From: Tribonema minus
Lineage: Eukaryota > Sar > Xanthophyceae > Tribonematales > Tribonemataceae
Reading direction: 5' to 3'
DNA: 64,000 nt
Assembly (NCBI GenBank): GCA_017506865.1
Contig: JAFCMP010000235.1
Coordinates: 930,001-994,000, forward strand
Made by a program: the position numbers and the translations under genes. Below the pieces are notes generated by a model that saw nothing but the letters and a program-made list of their open reading frames with translations, had not been told where the DNA came from and ran no database searches. Positions 43,764-57,000 of the stretch are shown one piece after another. Each line of letters opens with the position of its first letter. The first letter of the stretch is position 1.

Positions 43764-46700
43764 TCATTCAAACGCGTAGGGCACCGTGATGAAAGTGTCC
43801 TCGCCACTGCACACGCGGGGGGATGTCGCGGAGAGCAAGACAGACAGGGGTCGTTGTTTCCATCAGATGCATACAGTAGCCCCTGGCAGCACTGATGCAG
43901 TGCGGCATGCAAAAATGAAGCACAACACGCAGATGCACGCCAAATGTGAAAACACCATGCTCTGAAAAGCGGCACAGGAAGTTGGTCGCCAATGCTGGCC
44001 TTTTGCAAGCGCAACAACCTGCGTGCCTGGTGCAGCACACACACAGAGAGACTGCGACAATGACATGACTGTAGTGCTCTGATCATGGCAGCTGCCAGAC
44101 TCAGCATATACTGCAGAAACTGCAAATAGCGCACTGCTCAGTGGTGCAAGCACTAAGTCACAGCACCCATCGCAGACCACTCTACTTGAGCCCAATTGCA
44201 GATGGCGCACCTGGCTGAGCACGGGAAGTCTGCGCCTCCCAGTGCCTCGTGGATTATGAGCATCGCCTCCGCGCGCGCCTGCAAATACACGCGCGCGCAG
44301 TTTTGCACGCCCTCAACAGCGACTCCGGAAAGATTATTTCTGTCTGTTTAGAGTGCCCAGTTGCACTTCCCAGTGGATTGTCTGGCGAGTGGCATGTGCA
44401 ATGTGCATTCATGGTCCGCACTTGGTGTAGGTGACCGTCGCGCAGAATGCAGCACAGTTCCACTGCGCCCAGTGGCCGTTGCGGTGGCCTGCGGTTGTGA
44501 ATACATAAGCGCTCAGGCGGTGTGCAGAGAGTCTTCACAGTGTGGGCAACCAATTTCATCTACATCAAGCGGCGCTCTTGAGCACTGAGCACGCCGTCAG
44601 TGGCGCATGTAACGAGCGCTTTCGACAGAGGAGCACATGGGCCTGCCATCGTGACAATGCAGCTCGCCTACGATGCAGTGCAGGCGTATAAAGGGCGCTG
44701 TGCCGCTGCGGCCGATGGCTATGACTGCGATGTGAGTCGACATGACCATCGCACAGTTGGCAGTTCGATCAAACACTCCGAGTCAGAAGCCGCATGACCC
44801 CCGCATACAGGACACGCGCAACATGTCTCAGAAACGTGTATGTGCTGATCAAGGCTGGTTACGCGCAGGGCCATCCTTGCGCTTGCACAGGTGAGTGCTG
44901 CTCCTTCCGCAAAACATCACTTCATGAAGCCAGAAGCTGTGCATGCGGTGCGCTCGCCAGGGCCTGCACACCACTCTGGCCCTCCCCCCCCCTCCCCCGC
45001 TTGCGAACGCGCGACACGCTGCCCGCAATAGTTGCCGCTTACGTCGATGGGGTCCCCCTCCTCGTCGTACGCCAGGTCCGTGGGGTCCGCCACGAGCGTG
45101 TCGGTGAGCGCTGACACGGCGCGCACGCTGCCGTCCGCGCCGCTCACGTGCAGCCGCACCGTCAGCGTGCCCGTGACCCTGTCGCCGCGGCGCAGCGAGG
45201 CAGCAGCGATCAGCAACAGCGTCGTTCGTAGACACGGTAGGCGGCGGCGTCGGTGTAGGCGCAAGGCGCGCGCGGCAACGTCGATGGTGTGCACGGTGTT
45301 GTGAGCAGATGTGGCTGTCTGGCTGAATGAGTGCAATGATTTCATGAGTGCACGTGCTGCGTCACACTGTTGAAGTGCGCGCAGGCGCGACGGCGCCCGT
45401 CGGATCTTCCGGCACAGGCACGTCACCACTTGAGCAGGAAGCGCCAGCGCGCGTCTGCTGCTGGGTTGGCAGCAAGGCGGCGGCGATCGAGGGGAGGCGC
45501 AAGGTGGGTGTGCATGCTTTTAAGATCAGCCTGCAGCACATGAGATATAGAGCGCACTCCATCGCGGAAAGAGAGTGCACCGCGGGAAAGCTGCCGGCTG
45601 CGCTGCTGGCAAGGCAGCAGCGCTCAGGTACAGGGCGAGGGGGGCGGGGGGGGGGGTGGGCACATTGGGACCGTGGCATGATCCTTCAAACCCCATGTTT
45701 GACAAACCTGCATGACGAGCATAGAAAACTTGTACAAACCACTGCATGGTAGAAGTGGCAGTTGGACAGCTCAGCAGTAGGCAGTGCAGGCAGAGAGCTC
45801 CATGGCCGTAACCCTGGACCTCTGGACCAGCTTTATGCAGATCAGCGCGCTGCACGTCAACTCTAACTTGTAGTGATGCCACTTCTGGCTACGTGCTGGT
45901 ACATACCTGCCCCCTTCAGCTGCAGCCAGCGCTGGCCCTGAGGCCTCCATGGCTCTGTTGAGGGCCTCCGTAGCCTCCTCCTCAGAGAGGCCGCCGGAGA
46001 AGTAGGGCTGCGGGTCGGTGAACCAGCCGTGAAGCACCTGCGCATCAGGACACGACACGCGCACACAAGGGTCGGAATTGTGGACTTCAAAGTACTTGGG
46101 TGAGCCAACCGCGGAGCACCTACACAACACGTGGTGCACACAGGGGTCGGAATTGTGGACGTCAAAGAATTAGAGTAGAGCCAGAGGGAGTAGACATTGT
46201 GTTGCTTACTGTGAGCGGTGTTGAGGTTGCCCAGTAAGTCATCATTGGCGGGGAGACTACACTGCTGTCAAGCCACAAGCACTGAGCGTTGGAGAAGCGG
46301 CTGGGCGCAAGTGCGCAGCAGGCGCTGGGGCACGTCAACTGCACCTTCAATGGCGCCGTCGGAACTGCGTGCTCGTCTCAAGCGGTGGTCACCGAATGAC
46401 GTGCGTGTGTGTTGTAGTGTACGTGCGCATGTGCATGTTAGTAGTGATCTGGCCAGGATCTGCGTTGATGCGCAGACACAAGCTGGTGCCCATCGCCGCT
46501 GCCGACAGACACAACATAGCAACAGCCGCACACTGACTTGACTTGCTCAGCTGCGCAACAGTACATCTAGCAAGCGGTGATCACAATTGATTATGACGCG
46601 ATGCAACTTCTGCACTTTTGCCGCACATAGACAACCTTCATTCAGCTTTCAGCTCAAGTAACGCTGACCCCTGCAGGCGTCTCCCATGAGTGCACAACAA

Positions 46701-49700
46701 GGCTGGAAAGGTATTGTGTTGAAACTTGAAGGTTTCATAAGGTGAACTGAGCAAATCAAAGCACATTGCCACTGTGCGGTCACTCAGAACAGCCATGTAG
46801 ACTATCATTTGAGTCTGTACGCATTTGCCAAAAATGAACCCGCACTCCACTATAGTAATGATCAACAGCACATTGTGCATGCATGTGGCTGCAAGGAAGT
46901 GGAAATCGCGCAGTTTGAGGCTTGCTCTCAGCCTGCACCTGCCACAATGAATGTAAATGTGCCTTCACTGTGCTGCCAAATCATCACAGATGCCTTGTCA
47001 TTGAGCTCACCAACCTCCCCTTCCTGGGGTCTCTGGTGCCCCTCACTGGCTTGACGCCATGCGGAAAGCGCGGGTCAAACAGTGTCAGCCTGTTGAAGTG
47101 AGGCTCGATCGTGTCCTGAAGGAATGCAGCGCACAGCACACAGGAAGTGTTCAGCTGGCAATCCTCGATGAAGGTTTTTCAAAAGGTTTTTGCAGGCATG
47201 ACACCCTACAATCAATGACCAACAAGCCGTCTGCAGCGAGGGGCTTCATTTTAAACAGCGTGTCAACGACACCGCTGTTCTGCATGCATTTTTGCTGATT
47301 TGCGTGAGTAATGCATCGCATACATCCGCTCACGAACACTGCGCAGCAGCAGGGGGAAGGTATACACATCCACTGTCAATGCAATGAACAGGAAGCTGCC
47401 GCAGGTCTGCCTGCATCTGTGAATCAAGCCAAAAAGCAAAAAAACTCACATGTATGTCAGAGCATAAGTAACTGCTAGCACATACTTCGCATGTACCGTA
47501 GATGGTGTGCACAATAAAATCGCCGTACGCGTTGCGAGCCGGCCAGGGATCAGCACCATTGCGTTGTGCTCCCATGTACCAGGCAGCAGGATGCAGTGGC
47601 ACCCTGGCAACGCGGCTGACTGCCCAGAAGCATATAAATAGTGACTGGCACCAATGAGAAAGCGGCGCGCACACACAAGCGTAGAACAGTGCACTGTGAT
47701 GCCCTACTGCCTCGTCAGAGTTTGATTTAGACTTACCAGGAAATGCTTCTCCTCGAGCCCAATGCCAGGGGCAAAGCTGTTCCAGTAGTTGAGCACGTGG
47801 GGCTTCAAGATCTGCGCAGCAGGGTGCGTTTCAGAGAGCGAGCGGGTGAGCACATTGCTCAGCAAGCCATGCATGGACAGACATCATGATACAAGCCATG
47901 CATGAACAGAAATCATGATGATACCAGTCGTCCACGGAAGGGGGCGCTCTGGAATGCTCCCATAGAAGTATGTGCTGCAGCGGCCACAACTTCAATGTAG
48001 GCTATGCAGTTAAGTTGCGTGAAACAGCTAGCCGCTTCTTGAAGGGTACTTCGGTAAACTGCCCTGTTTTTGCGTAACTGTCTGCTGAGCATTACTCAGC
48101 TGTTCTGCGGCCTTGTAACACGGGCGCGGGAGACTGACAGCCAGTGACTTGCCCCTGCGTGCTTCCTCTAGTAGAGGGCCCGTCCATCTTGCGCACATGT
48201 GCACACACCAGCAATATACACAGTACCAAGATGTAGCCATCTTTGAATGACCACAGATCACACACTCCAAGAGCACTCAGGTGTGAAATCTCAATTTTTG
48301 AACTTCAAATGTGAAGTTCTAATTACCTGCGTCTCCCCTCCTGTGAAATCTTTGCCATCCCAGTCCGTGAGCGACAGCACAAACGCCCAGGGCCCGTGCC
48401 ACGCGTCCGTGTGGAAGCGCTGCTCACAGCCGTCAATGTAGACGCTCAGCCACGGAGGCGAGATAGCGCGGCACCCCAGCTGCTCCTGGCCGAATTTGCA
48501 CAGCGCCGCCGTCAGTGCCTCGAATCCCTGCAACAAGTGATTCAAAGATGTCAGCTGTAGTATCTGCACAAGCAAACTGTGTGACAGCCTCCAGTGCAAA
48601 CGGAGTGCGCGCTGCTGTACACTCTGCCCCCCACTCAAGAGTGCTTGGCAATCCCTGTTTGTCGAGCAGGAAGAGGTTGCGGTGCTGTCTGCAACCGTAC
48701 CAGCCACAATGGGCGCGCATCGACTGCATCATCTGTGAGACCAGCGACTGCTCGGCCCCAGTGTCTACAGCGCGTCAACAACAGCTGCAGGGTGGCAGTG
48801 CTCATCGTGCACGTCCTGGGCACGTGCAGAGCGCTTGAACCGTGTACCAATCAGACTGCACGAGGCAGTATGTTCGCCGTTCGCAGGTGCCTGCGCGCCT
48901 TCCGTTGTTGTCTGCGCTGAGATGGCCTACCCATCGTAAGCGTGCGCGCACTTCCACTTCGGTCAAGTGCTCGCAGTAGCACCCATACCCCCGCCTGTCT
49001 ACATACATGTACCTACATGCCCACATAAGGCTACATACCTACATACCCACCTCAGGCCCAAAGTACTCCTCCGCGGGCGTGCGCATGAGCGTGTACTGCT
49101 CCGGCACATACTTCAAGAAGTATACCTACATACCCCACATCAATCAAGTACGTGTACATTGCCCACCTCAGGCCCAAAGTACTCCTCCGCGGGCGTGCGC
49201 ATGAGCGTGTACTGCTCCGGCACATACTTCAAGAAGTATACCTACATACCCCACATCAATCAAGTACGTGTACATTGCCCACCTCAGGCCCAAAGTACTC
49301 CTCCGCGGGCGTGCGCATGAGCGTGTACTGCTCCGGCACATACTTCAAGAAGTATGCCTACATACCCCACATCAATCAAGTACGTGTACATTGCCCACCT
49401 CAGGCCCAAAGTACTCCTCCGCGGGCGTGCGCATGAGCGTGTACTGCTCCGGCACGTGCCACCAGTCCCACACAAAGCGTTCTGCGGTGCCCTCGCGCGG
49501 CTTGCTGAATCTCTCGTCAAACACCCCCCGCAGCTGCGCCGCCTGCGGCTGCTGCAGGAAACCGTCCAGAACGTGTATGTGCCTGCTCCCGCCAGCAAGA
49601 GGTCAAATGGAAGGGTGTGGTGAGTTTGGAGTTGTAGTCTAGCTGTGACGCAAGTTGTGCGAACCTGTTTCGAAGTTCCAGGCCAAATAGTGGCTCGTCG

Positions 49701-50758
49701 ATTCCTGTTAGCTACCAAATTCGTGGCAACTCTCAAGGGCTGATCAGTTGTCATCCGTCATGGGCTGGTCAGTTATCATCTGGCTCTGAAGTGCTCGTTG
49801 AGTGCATCAACAGCAGGTCACAACTGATGAAGCACAACAAGTGCTGGAGGTTGTGAAGCTCGTCTGGTATCTTTTAGCAGGTGCATGTCGGAAAGCCGCC
49901 ATGCATACAGCTCGGTGGCAGCAATCAGTTGCGGCAAATCGCCTCCAATAATTTCCGGCCCAAGCCAAGGTCATGACCACGCACTGCAGAGAGTGAGATT
50001 TCCACTTCATTGCTACGCAGCCACATGGACAGTGCCATTGCTATATCCATGGTGCTTATGACAAATTGTGGGTCACCTCGGGTTGCTCTCCAGCAGTGTA
50101 GCAGTGGCCCCAGGCAAATGCTTGCCACCAGCTTGAGCCGCCTCATAGCTGGGCTGCTCGAAGAAAGCTGCAATCTCCTCGGGACTTACATCCACAGTAG
50201 CAATCTCCTGCCAGGACGGATGGGGGGGGGGTGCTCAGAGAAGGCAAGTGGCTTGAGCATTGTGCAACAGCGGCCTGTTTCATGTTGAGAGCATTTCACT
50301 CGCCAGCTTGTGTCCGCACTGAAGGACCGCATCGCATGCTCTTGGACTTGTCCATACACGCATGACTATGCAGATTTGTCTGACGTATCAAACCACCGCA
50401 GTGTCGCACATTGATGCAATACGAAGCAGCTGCAGTTGGTCGTGTGTCACAGCACAGTCACCTCTTCTCCTTCAGCCAGGTCGACCGTCGTGGATCTCAG
50501 GTGCCTGGGTACATGTGGGCGCTCCTCTATTGTGCGATAGGTGGTGAGTCTATGTTGCTGCTGGTGCGACCATGAGCTGCCAACAGAAAGCGGCCGCCGG
50601 CCGTCACTTCGTCTGCTACTCCTGCTGAAGCATCCGCTTTGGCTGGCTGCAGCGCTCAAAGCTCTTGTGGAGCTTGGCAGCACAAGAGCACAGCATTGCC
50701 TGCCAGCTGCCACGAGGCCCAGCATTGCTGTGCCCTCAACTTGCGCACGCAGTCGCAT
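43764..50758 (-). CDS. 2-oxoglutarate/Fe(II) oxygenase-like protein, organelle-targeted (10 exons, 456 aa)
   Basis: Exons: complement(43764-43806, 44211-44278, 45043-45178, 45907-46037, 47011-47115, 47737-47811, 48327-48527, 49399-49582, 50077-50207, 50462-50758). Phases agree throughout (1371 nt). The core shows a double-stranded beta-helix signature: HTD (~243-245) in GCEQRFHTDAWHGPWAF, a distal His in FDPRFPHGV (~315), and Arg/Leu in GTRDPRKGRLVLHGWF, as expected for Fe(II) and 2-oxoglutarate ligands. Upstream, RFVWDWWHVPEQYTLMRTPA is a strong conserved block. The C-terminus (LTVRLHVSGADG, SALTDTLVADP, ITVPYAFE) forms an extra strand-rich region. The substrate is unknown. The first ~70 residues are Ser/Arg/Ala-rich without acidic runs and look like a plastid or mitochondrial transit peptide; Met at 50758 or 50725 could start. 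The exon at 49399-49582 ends in a splice donor that is tandemly repeated downstream. Divergent from the zinc-finger gene. Confidence 0.82.
49051..49453. repeat. Four-copy tandem repeat (116 bp) spanning an exon end and its 5' splice site
   Basis: On the minus strand each unit contains the last ~54 nt of the oxygenase exon (EQYTLMRTPAEEYFGPE), its donor GAG|GTGGGC, and ~60 nt of intron. Exon-end positions are 49399 (the real exon), 49283, 49167 and 49051, spaced exactly 116 bp. Units are nearly identical, the outermost being the most changed after the donor. The three intronic copies lack an acceptor of their own, and reading through hits a stop in the first intron codons. They should be silent decoy donors. 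Confidence 0.95.
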
Positions 50759-51039
50759 AACAACTCAGCCTCAGGTCACTCGCTGCTCCTCAATTCACGA
50801 CACGTCAACTTCATCTTGAAGTTGAAGTTCGAGTCGAGCGGGTGTGAACCCTTCTCAGGCCGGTGGCTGGCCGTAGGTGGGTGACCTTCGCGGAGGCATG
50901 CAGGTACAACTTTACAACGATCAAGAAGAGATGCATGCCAAAAGCCGGCAAAGCGCACATGCTTGCTGCTTGCCAAAAAACATGCGTCAACTACTAATAG
51001 TATTTGTACATAGACCATGCCTTGTCCCTCCTTGAGCAG

Positions 51040-54000
51040 CGCACGCTATACATGGGCGCGCGCAAATTTATGATATCAATTTCATCACCACCGACCACTC
51101 GAAAGAAGAGCCTGCTCCGATTGCCTTGAAGGTGCAGTGGACGGCAGACACTCGCGAGCCCCATCAACTGCAGGCACAGACATACCTACAACGCATAGGC
51201 AAGAAGCTCAAGAAGCCAGCAAGGCAAGGTCGGTGTACGCGTGTTTGCCCCTGCTGCAGCAGCGGCAGAAGCCAGGTGACTGAATCCCCGCAGTTCACAC
51301 CAGCCCCAGCTTTGGCTAGCCTAGCAGTGGCGTCATCCAGGGCTCCATCTACTCAAACCACGCTCAGCAGGAGCATCCACTTGCCGGGCAAGTATCGTGC
51401 ACCATGTTATGCTTCGGCGCCCTGAGCAGTAGAGACCCTGACCTTGTGCCCACACAGAGTGCATTGAATTGTCACAGGCGCACAAGCTGGATGCATGCCT
51501 TGCTTCTCGCGATTTTAGTGCATCAGTAACCATAAAGGACTGGGAATGTGATCAATCATTGACGGTTTATGCAACGTTACAGAAAGCATACATCAGGTGT
51601 GCTAGATGTGCATGTATTGTCAAGCTATGCAGATTCAGAGTGGTGGCGGGCGGAGCTTCCACCCTATGAGTGGCTTTTCTGCTTATGACCGGCAGTATAC
51701 ATCATCAGCTGCACATTTTCTACGTTAGACTCTCAGGATAGGGCAACACCTTGTGGTGAGTGTTGATGGCTGTTTTGAGCGCTGCTGCGACCAGGTTGGA
51801 TCAGGTGTGCTTCTATCACTCATGTCCTATGAAGAAAAATCAGTGATCACATTTACTAAATTTTACGTGTGATACAAGTACACAAAGCACGTGCCTGTAC
51901 TTGCAACTCTGCTCGTTAGCACCGAGAGGTGCGGCAGCGTTCGCGGTGGCGCTGATGGTGGCGAGGGTGCATCAGGCAGCAAGGGGATGGGAGATGCTGG
52001 CTGTGAGCAGGAGCTGCGGAGTCGCGTGTGGTGAGGATACGGCTTTGGGCAGCAGCAGGGGATATTGGAACATGGGGATACGGATAGCATCAGGGCACAC
52101 TGTAGATCGTTTGCTTGAACACGCAAGAAAGAGAACCTCGGCCAGGCACGTCAGCGGCGTGCTTAGGCAAGGAATCGAGGACCGGGCGCCTCTGGCCCAA
52201 ATGTATACTAGAGGCATAACCGCGGTCCTCCGGCGTTTTTGCTCAAGAGATGGAGACATCGGCTACGATAGGTGTGGCTCAGACTGGGTGCCGCTGTGTC
52301 TGCCCCCCATGAGTCTGGTACAAGCCTGCAACGCAGGGCTCTAAGGGCCCGTCCGATTTTAGTTTTTTGCAATCTTATCCAACGCATCAAGCCCACCTTG
52401 GGGCTGCTATAAATACAAGATCATAAGTACACAAACGATCAGTGCAGTAGAAAAGTTATCGGGGGGGGGGGGGACACTGGAGGTGTTTCGACAACGTTTC
52501 CTGGAGATCTGCACTGACCCATGGGGCACAACAGCACATGACGTTGTGCGCTTCTTGTTGATGGTGAGCAATCAGAGCGCAGCATTGGAATTGGATCTAT
52601 CCAGGTCGTGATCATATAGACATGGGACGTACATGGACAACGGCATTTCGAAAAAGTGGAATTTCTCGACCTCATCAGTACACGCGCGCCTGGTGACCTC
52701 GCCGAACTTCACGTCACCGCCGGTGCAAGATGGTACACACACACATGGAGATGGAGAAATTGACTTCGATGGCAGCTGGCCCTAGCCTCATCGCCTCTCC
52801 ATACGCAGGCGGGGAATGCTCTACCCAAAGATGACCTTCGCTTAGTTTGCCGAGCTCCGCAGGAAAGCTCCGAAGGCATCACCGAACCCACGTAATGCAC
52901 GTCACAGCATAGAGAGTGCACGTCAAGATGGCCAGAGCGTAGAGTGTTCCACGCGTCTCAACACCATTCACCTCGCAGATCGTGAGGCAAGCGTGCTTGC
53001 TTGCAGGATGACCTTTGCATGGACGGTGAGTATAGAGCGTGGGGGCTGGGCTTTTGACTAGGTGCTGGTGCGCTGTCCCGACGCTCTTCTGCGTGCGTGA
53101 TACGTCGCTGTCTCTATGCGCCGTCCCTGATCAGATCACTTGCGCCTTTTGCAGGCCGGCACCAAGCGACAAAGGCGCCCGCTGCAGGTGGTCTTAAGCC
53201 CTAGCAGTTCCAATGCTGTCGGGATTCCATCTGCTGGTGGTAAAATTGGCATCAAAGGCTGTGGCGGATGCAGCTCCGCGATCATTGATGCAAATCGCAA
53301 GGCAAGTATCCGCAGTAGAGCTTAATGCACACCTGCCACACCTTCAGCAAGAATCGTTGCGCCAAGCGACTGTAGTTCCTTTCTTCCACATGGCTGATCT
53401 CGCGATCGGACTTCAAGTTGGCCATGAGTCCTCGCTGAAGCATTTGATTGACAAATGGTTCATAAATCTGCCTGTAGCTATGACCACGATGTGAGCAGGT
53501 GGTTTGGTGCTGATTGTGTAGCACATCCAGAAGCAGCGTGGTCAGGGCTGTGGGTATGGAAGCGCTTCACTCAATGACAATGAACTTGAATGTGACCTTC
53601 AGGCTTACCACTGTTGCGCATTGCTTGCTCGTCGTTGCTGCAGACAGAGATCTGTCGCAACTGGCGGACTGGCTCGTGCGCATACGGAGGTGAGATCTCA
53701 TACACAATTTTATACAAGAGAGCTGAACCCAAGCGATCGTTCTTACAGCGCCGCAGAGGCCACACTGGAAGTCGGCACTTTGGTACATGATGTGCCGCCT
53801 GAGCGCACGCAGCAGCTGCGCTACCTGCATGGCGCTGCGCATCCCAGCATTCCGGCTTGACGAATGTTGCCATGGTGCATACGGCGCACACTAAGCAAGA
53901 CATCCCGGCATTCGTGGCTTGGCTAATGTTGCCATGATGCATGCGGCGCACTCTGAGCGAGTCTCATGGCACTCTTCCGAACAGCTGCGTTCGTACACGG

Positions 54001-57000
54001 CCCGTCTGTCGTTTGTTTCTTTGCACTGACACTGCTGTCCTGGCATGAACGACACCAGAGCATGTATCGCGCTGCACACGGTCATTGCGTAGCCGCCGTC
54101 ATTCATGCCATGACTTCAATGTTCGTGCATGGAAGATCGCAGTGCTCCACATTGCGCTTGCTTTTATGTCACATCGCTCAGATGCTGCTGCTGCTTATCA
54201 CTGCTGCCTGCTTGCTGCCGGTCGCTGCATGCAGACAAGTGCGCCTTTGCCCATGGCGTAGAAGATCTTCGGGTGCAGACGCTTGATGAGCTGTAAGTGG
54301 CCTGTAGAGCTGCAAGCAGTCATGTAATGCGGTTTTCACTCATGGATGCGGGCAGGAGGCGCATTGCATCAGTCCTGCACTCGTTATTACAACACACAAA
54401 GTTTAGCCTAGCCTATGGAACACAAGTGGTGTTACAATTCACACTCATGAGCTGCTATGATGCCTTTTGCATGGGCAGGCGCGGCTGACGTGTACGATAA
54501 GCACCGGAGGCTTGTACCTAAAACACGTGAGACCTGCATTTGAAGTAGTTGAGGCCTACATTGAACCTGTTGTACCCACGCTGTTGCGGACATGCGATTC
54601 GTTACAGCTGTCTCAACACAGCATGCAATAATGGCGCTCTGATGACCAGCAGCAGCTCATGGTGCGGTGTGCTTACTTCTCACTCTTTGACCACTGTGTG
54701 TCCTGTTGTGCTGACGATGCTCGTGCAGGGCAGAAGCGGGCAGGATACCCAACGCGACCAAGTTCAGGAGCTACCCATGCCTGGTGAGTCCAGAGCAGCG
54801 GTGGCAGTACCCATGCGCTTGCGATCACTCGAGTAGCCTAACACATTGGCTGCCAGGCTGGCAAGATGCAGCCCCGTAGACGTATGGCGGTAACTTCAAC
54901 AAGGTGGTCATGCACTGCAGATATACTTGTACGAACGTGCCTGCCGTGCAGAGGTGGCTCTTAGCTCTCACACTGACCATCAATTGACTGCAACACGGCG
55001 CTGTGGCAGGGATGTGCGTTCCAGTTGCCTTTCACACTTGCATCGCACTGTGGCACAAGCCAGGAGTTTTCGCCAAAAGCAGGCCATGTCGCACATCCAA
55101 GGGCAACGGACTGCAGTAGGCCAACACGTTCCAGTCACTTACAATCGCGCAGTCAGCGATCATCATGCGTCAGTCCACGCGCGTCTGTGTGTGTACTGTG
55201 GCACAGCGGTGGTGTGTTGCGTGCAACACGAAGAGCACCGCGACCTGACGGTCACAGCCGTTCCTTAATCAGGATCATTTCTTGGCTCTGCCATACACTT
55301 CTCGTCAGGAGGACGTTTGCTGCAGCATCACCACTCACTGCAGATAACAACATTCCCCAGCATTAACGTCACAGATCCCACACCAGCAACTGGTATTGAG
55401 CAAGTGACAGGTGTTTTGAGAGTCTTCAGCTTGAACTTGTTTTCTACTTCTACACCATCAAGACACCGACAGGCATCGGTCCTCAATTATTGTTTTCCCC
55501 AATTGTCTGCCTCCGCTTCCATGCAGACATGGGTCGCTACCGGCTGCTGCCCTTACCAGGTACATGGTTGCAGGAACCTCAACTTGAAGTATACTTCATA
55601 GTCTACCGCATGTGTGCAGTTGCATTGTGCAATTTCAAGTTTGTTGGCGGCGTTGTGCTTCTGCGTGTGTCTCAAGCATAACAGCAATGCTTCACAGTGC
55701 GCACGTACTCATCAGTGACTTGGCATGCCGTATGCCCATGGCAATTGGCATAGCAGAAGCACACATCGTGCAGCAGCAGCCCATTGCCTTACCTCACCAC
55801 CACACGAGTTGTCCCACGTTTGCTGTAAATACGTCAAGTACAGTGACATGGTGTCAGATGCCTTGAAACTGGTTTTAAATGTCGTGTAGCAGACCAATCC
55901 TTGAGCACTCAATGTAAGATGCTTGCGATGTGTGCATCATAGGTGCCTCAGCATTGTTGTGGTTATGTAGCTTTGGCTCTTCACCTCCTGTCCTTTGCTT
56001 TGCACAGTTTTTGTACAGGAGATGGTGCCTGTGTTGGTTGTCATTGCGAGAAGTTGCGGTTCAACTTCACTAGTGTCTGGTTGCCGTCGCGTATTCAGAG
56101 CTTTAAAACTTCACAACACCGTGACGCACCTGCACGGCGCTGAAACATAGCTGAGCCAAGTTTTCTTCGGAAGAACTATAGCACGTGCGCCAATTTTGCC
56201 ATGCCGCTACTCACCACGCCAAACCCCTGCCCCCCCCCTCCCCGCCCCCCCCAAACCCCCCCTCCGCAGTCTCGCTGCGTCTTCCTCCACGACCCGCGCC
56301 TGCGCAGCACGCCCGCCTCCCGCGACGTCAGCGGCACCACCACACCAGAGGCCCTCTCCACGCCTGCCAGCAGCAGGGCTTCGACACCTCTGTCGACGGG
56401 CAAAGGGGGGTCGCGCTGCGAGTCGCGGGGGGGGGTGCTGGGCACGGGGCCCAGCAGCGGCCTGGGCATGCGCGCCGCGCGGGACTTCTTCTACTGGCCG
56501 GTGAGCGCTGACGTACTTTGTACATAGAAGTAGTCTACATGTTGTAAACATACTTCAAGAATATGAACCAGTGTACCTCATGCGCGCCGCGCACACGACT
56601 TCTTCTGCTGGCCGGTGAGCGCTGACACAATCTGTACTTCAAGAATGTGAAACAGTGTACTTCAGGCGCGCCGCGCGCGACGTCTTCTACTGGCCGGTGA
56701 GCCGTGCCATCATTTGTACCTCAAGAAGTGTGTAACAGTGTGCTTCAAGTGAGGAGACCTGTACAGTAGCTTCGGTGCACGGCTCGCGGTTTTTTAGTGA
56801 GGGTCGTTGCGGGGCGTTAGTTTGTGGCTTGCAGTTGTGCGGTGCGAGTGGCGCAGTTGCGGTATGCATCTTGGGCAGGGCAAGGTGATAATGTTGGGCG
56901 CCACAGGGCGGTGGCAGAGCAGTGAATGTCGCTGTTGCGGACTGCTACTACTGATCTCTATGTACGGGACCAGGTAACAAAGTTTACAGTTACAGACATG

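Noticed and set aside
50639..50884. Frame ending FESSGCEPFSGRWLAVG before a GTGGGT donor at 50877
   Set aside because: It could be the missing upstream exon of the zinc-finger gene because its phase fits, but it has no ATG and overlaps the first exon of the oxygenase gene antisense. It was not included.
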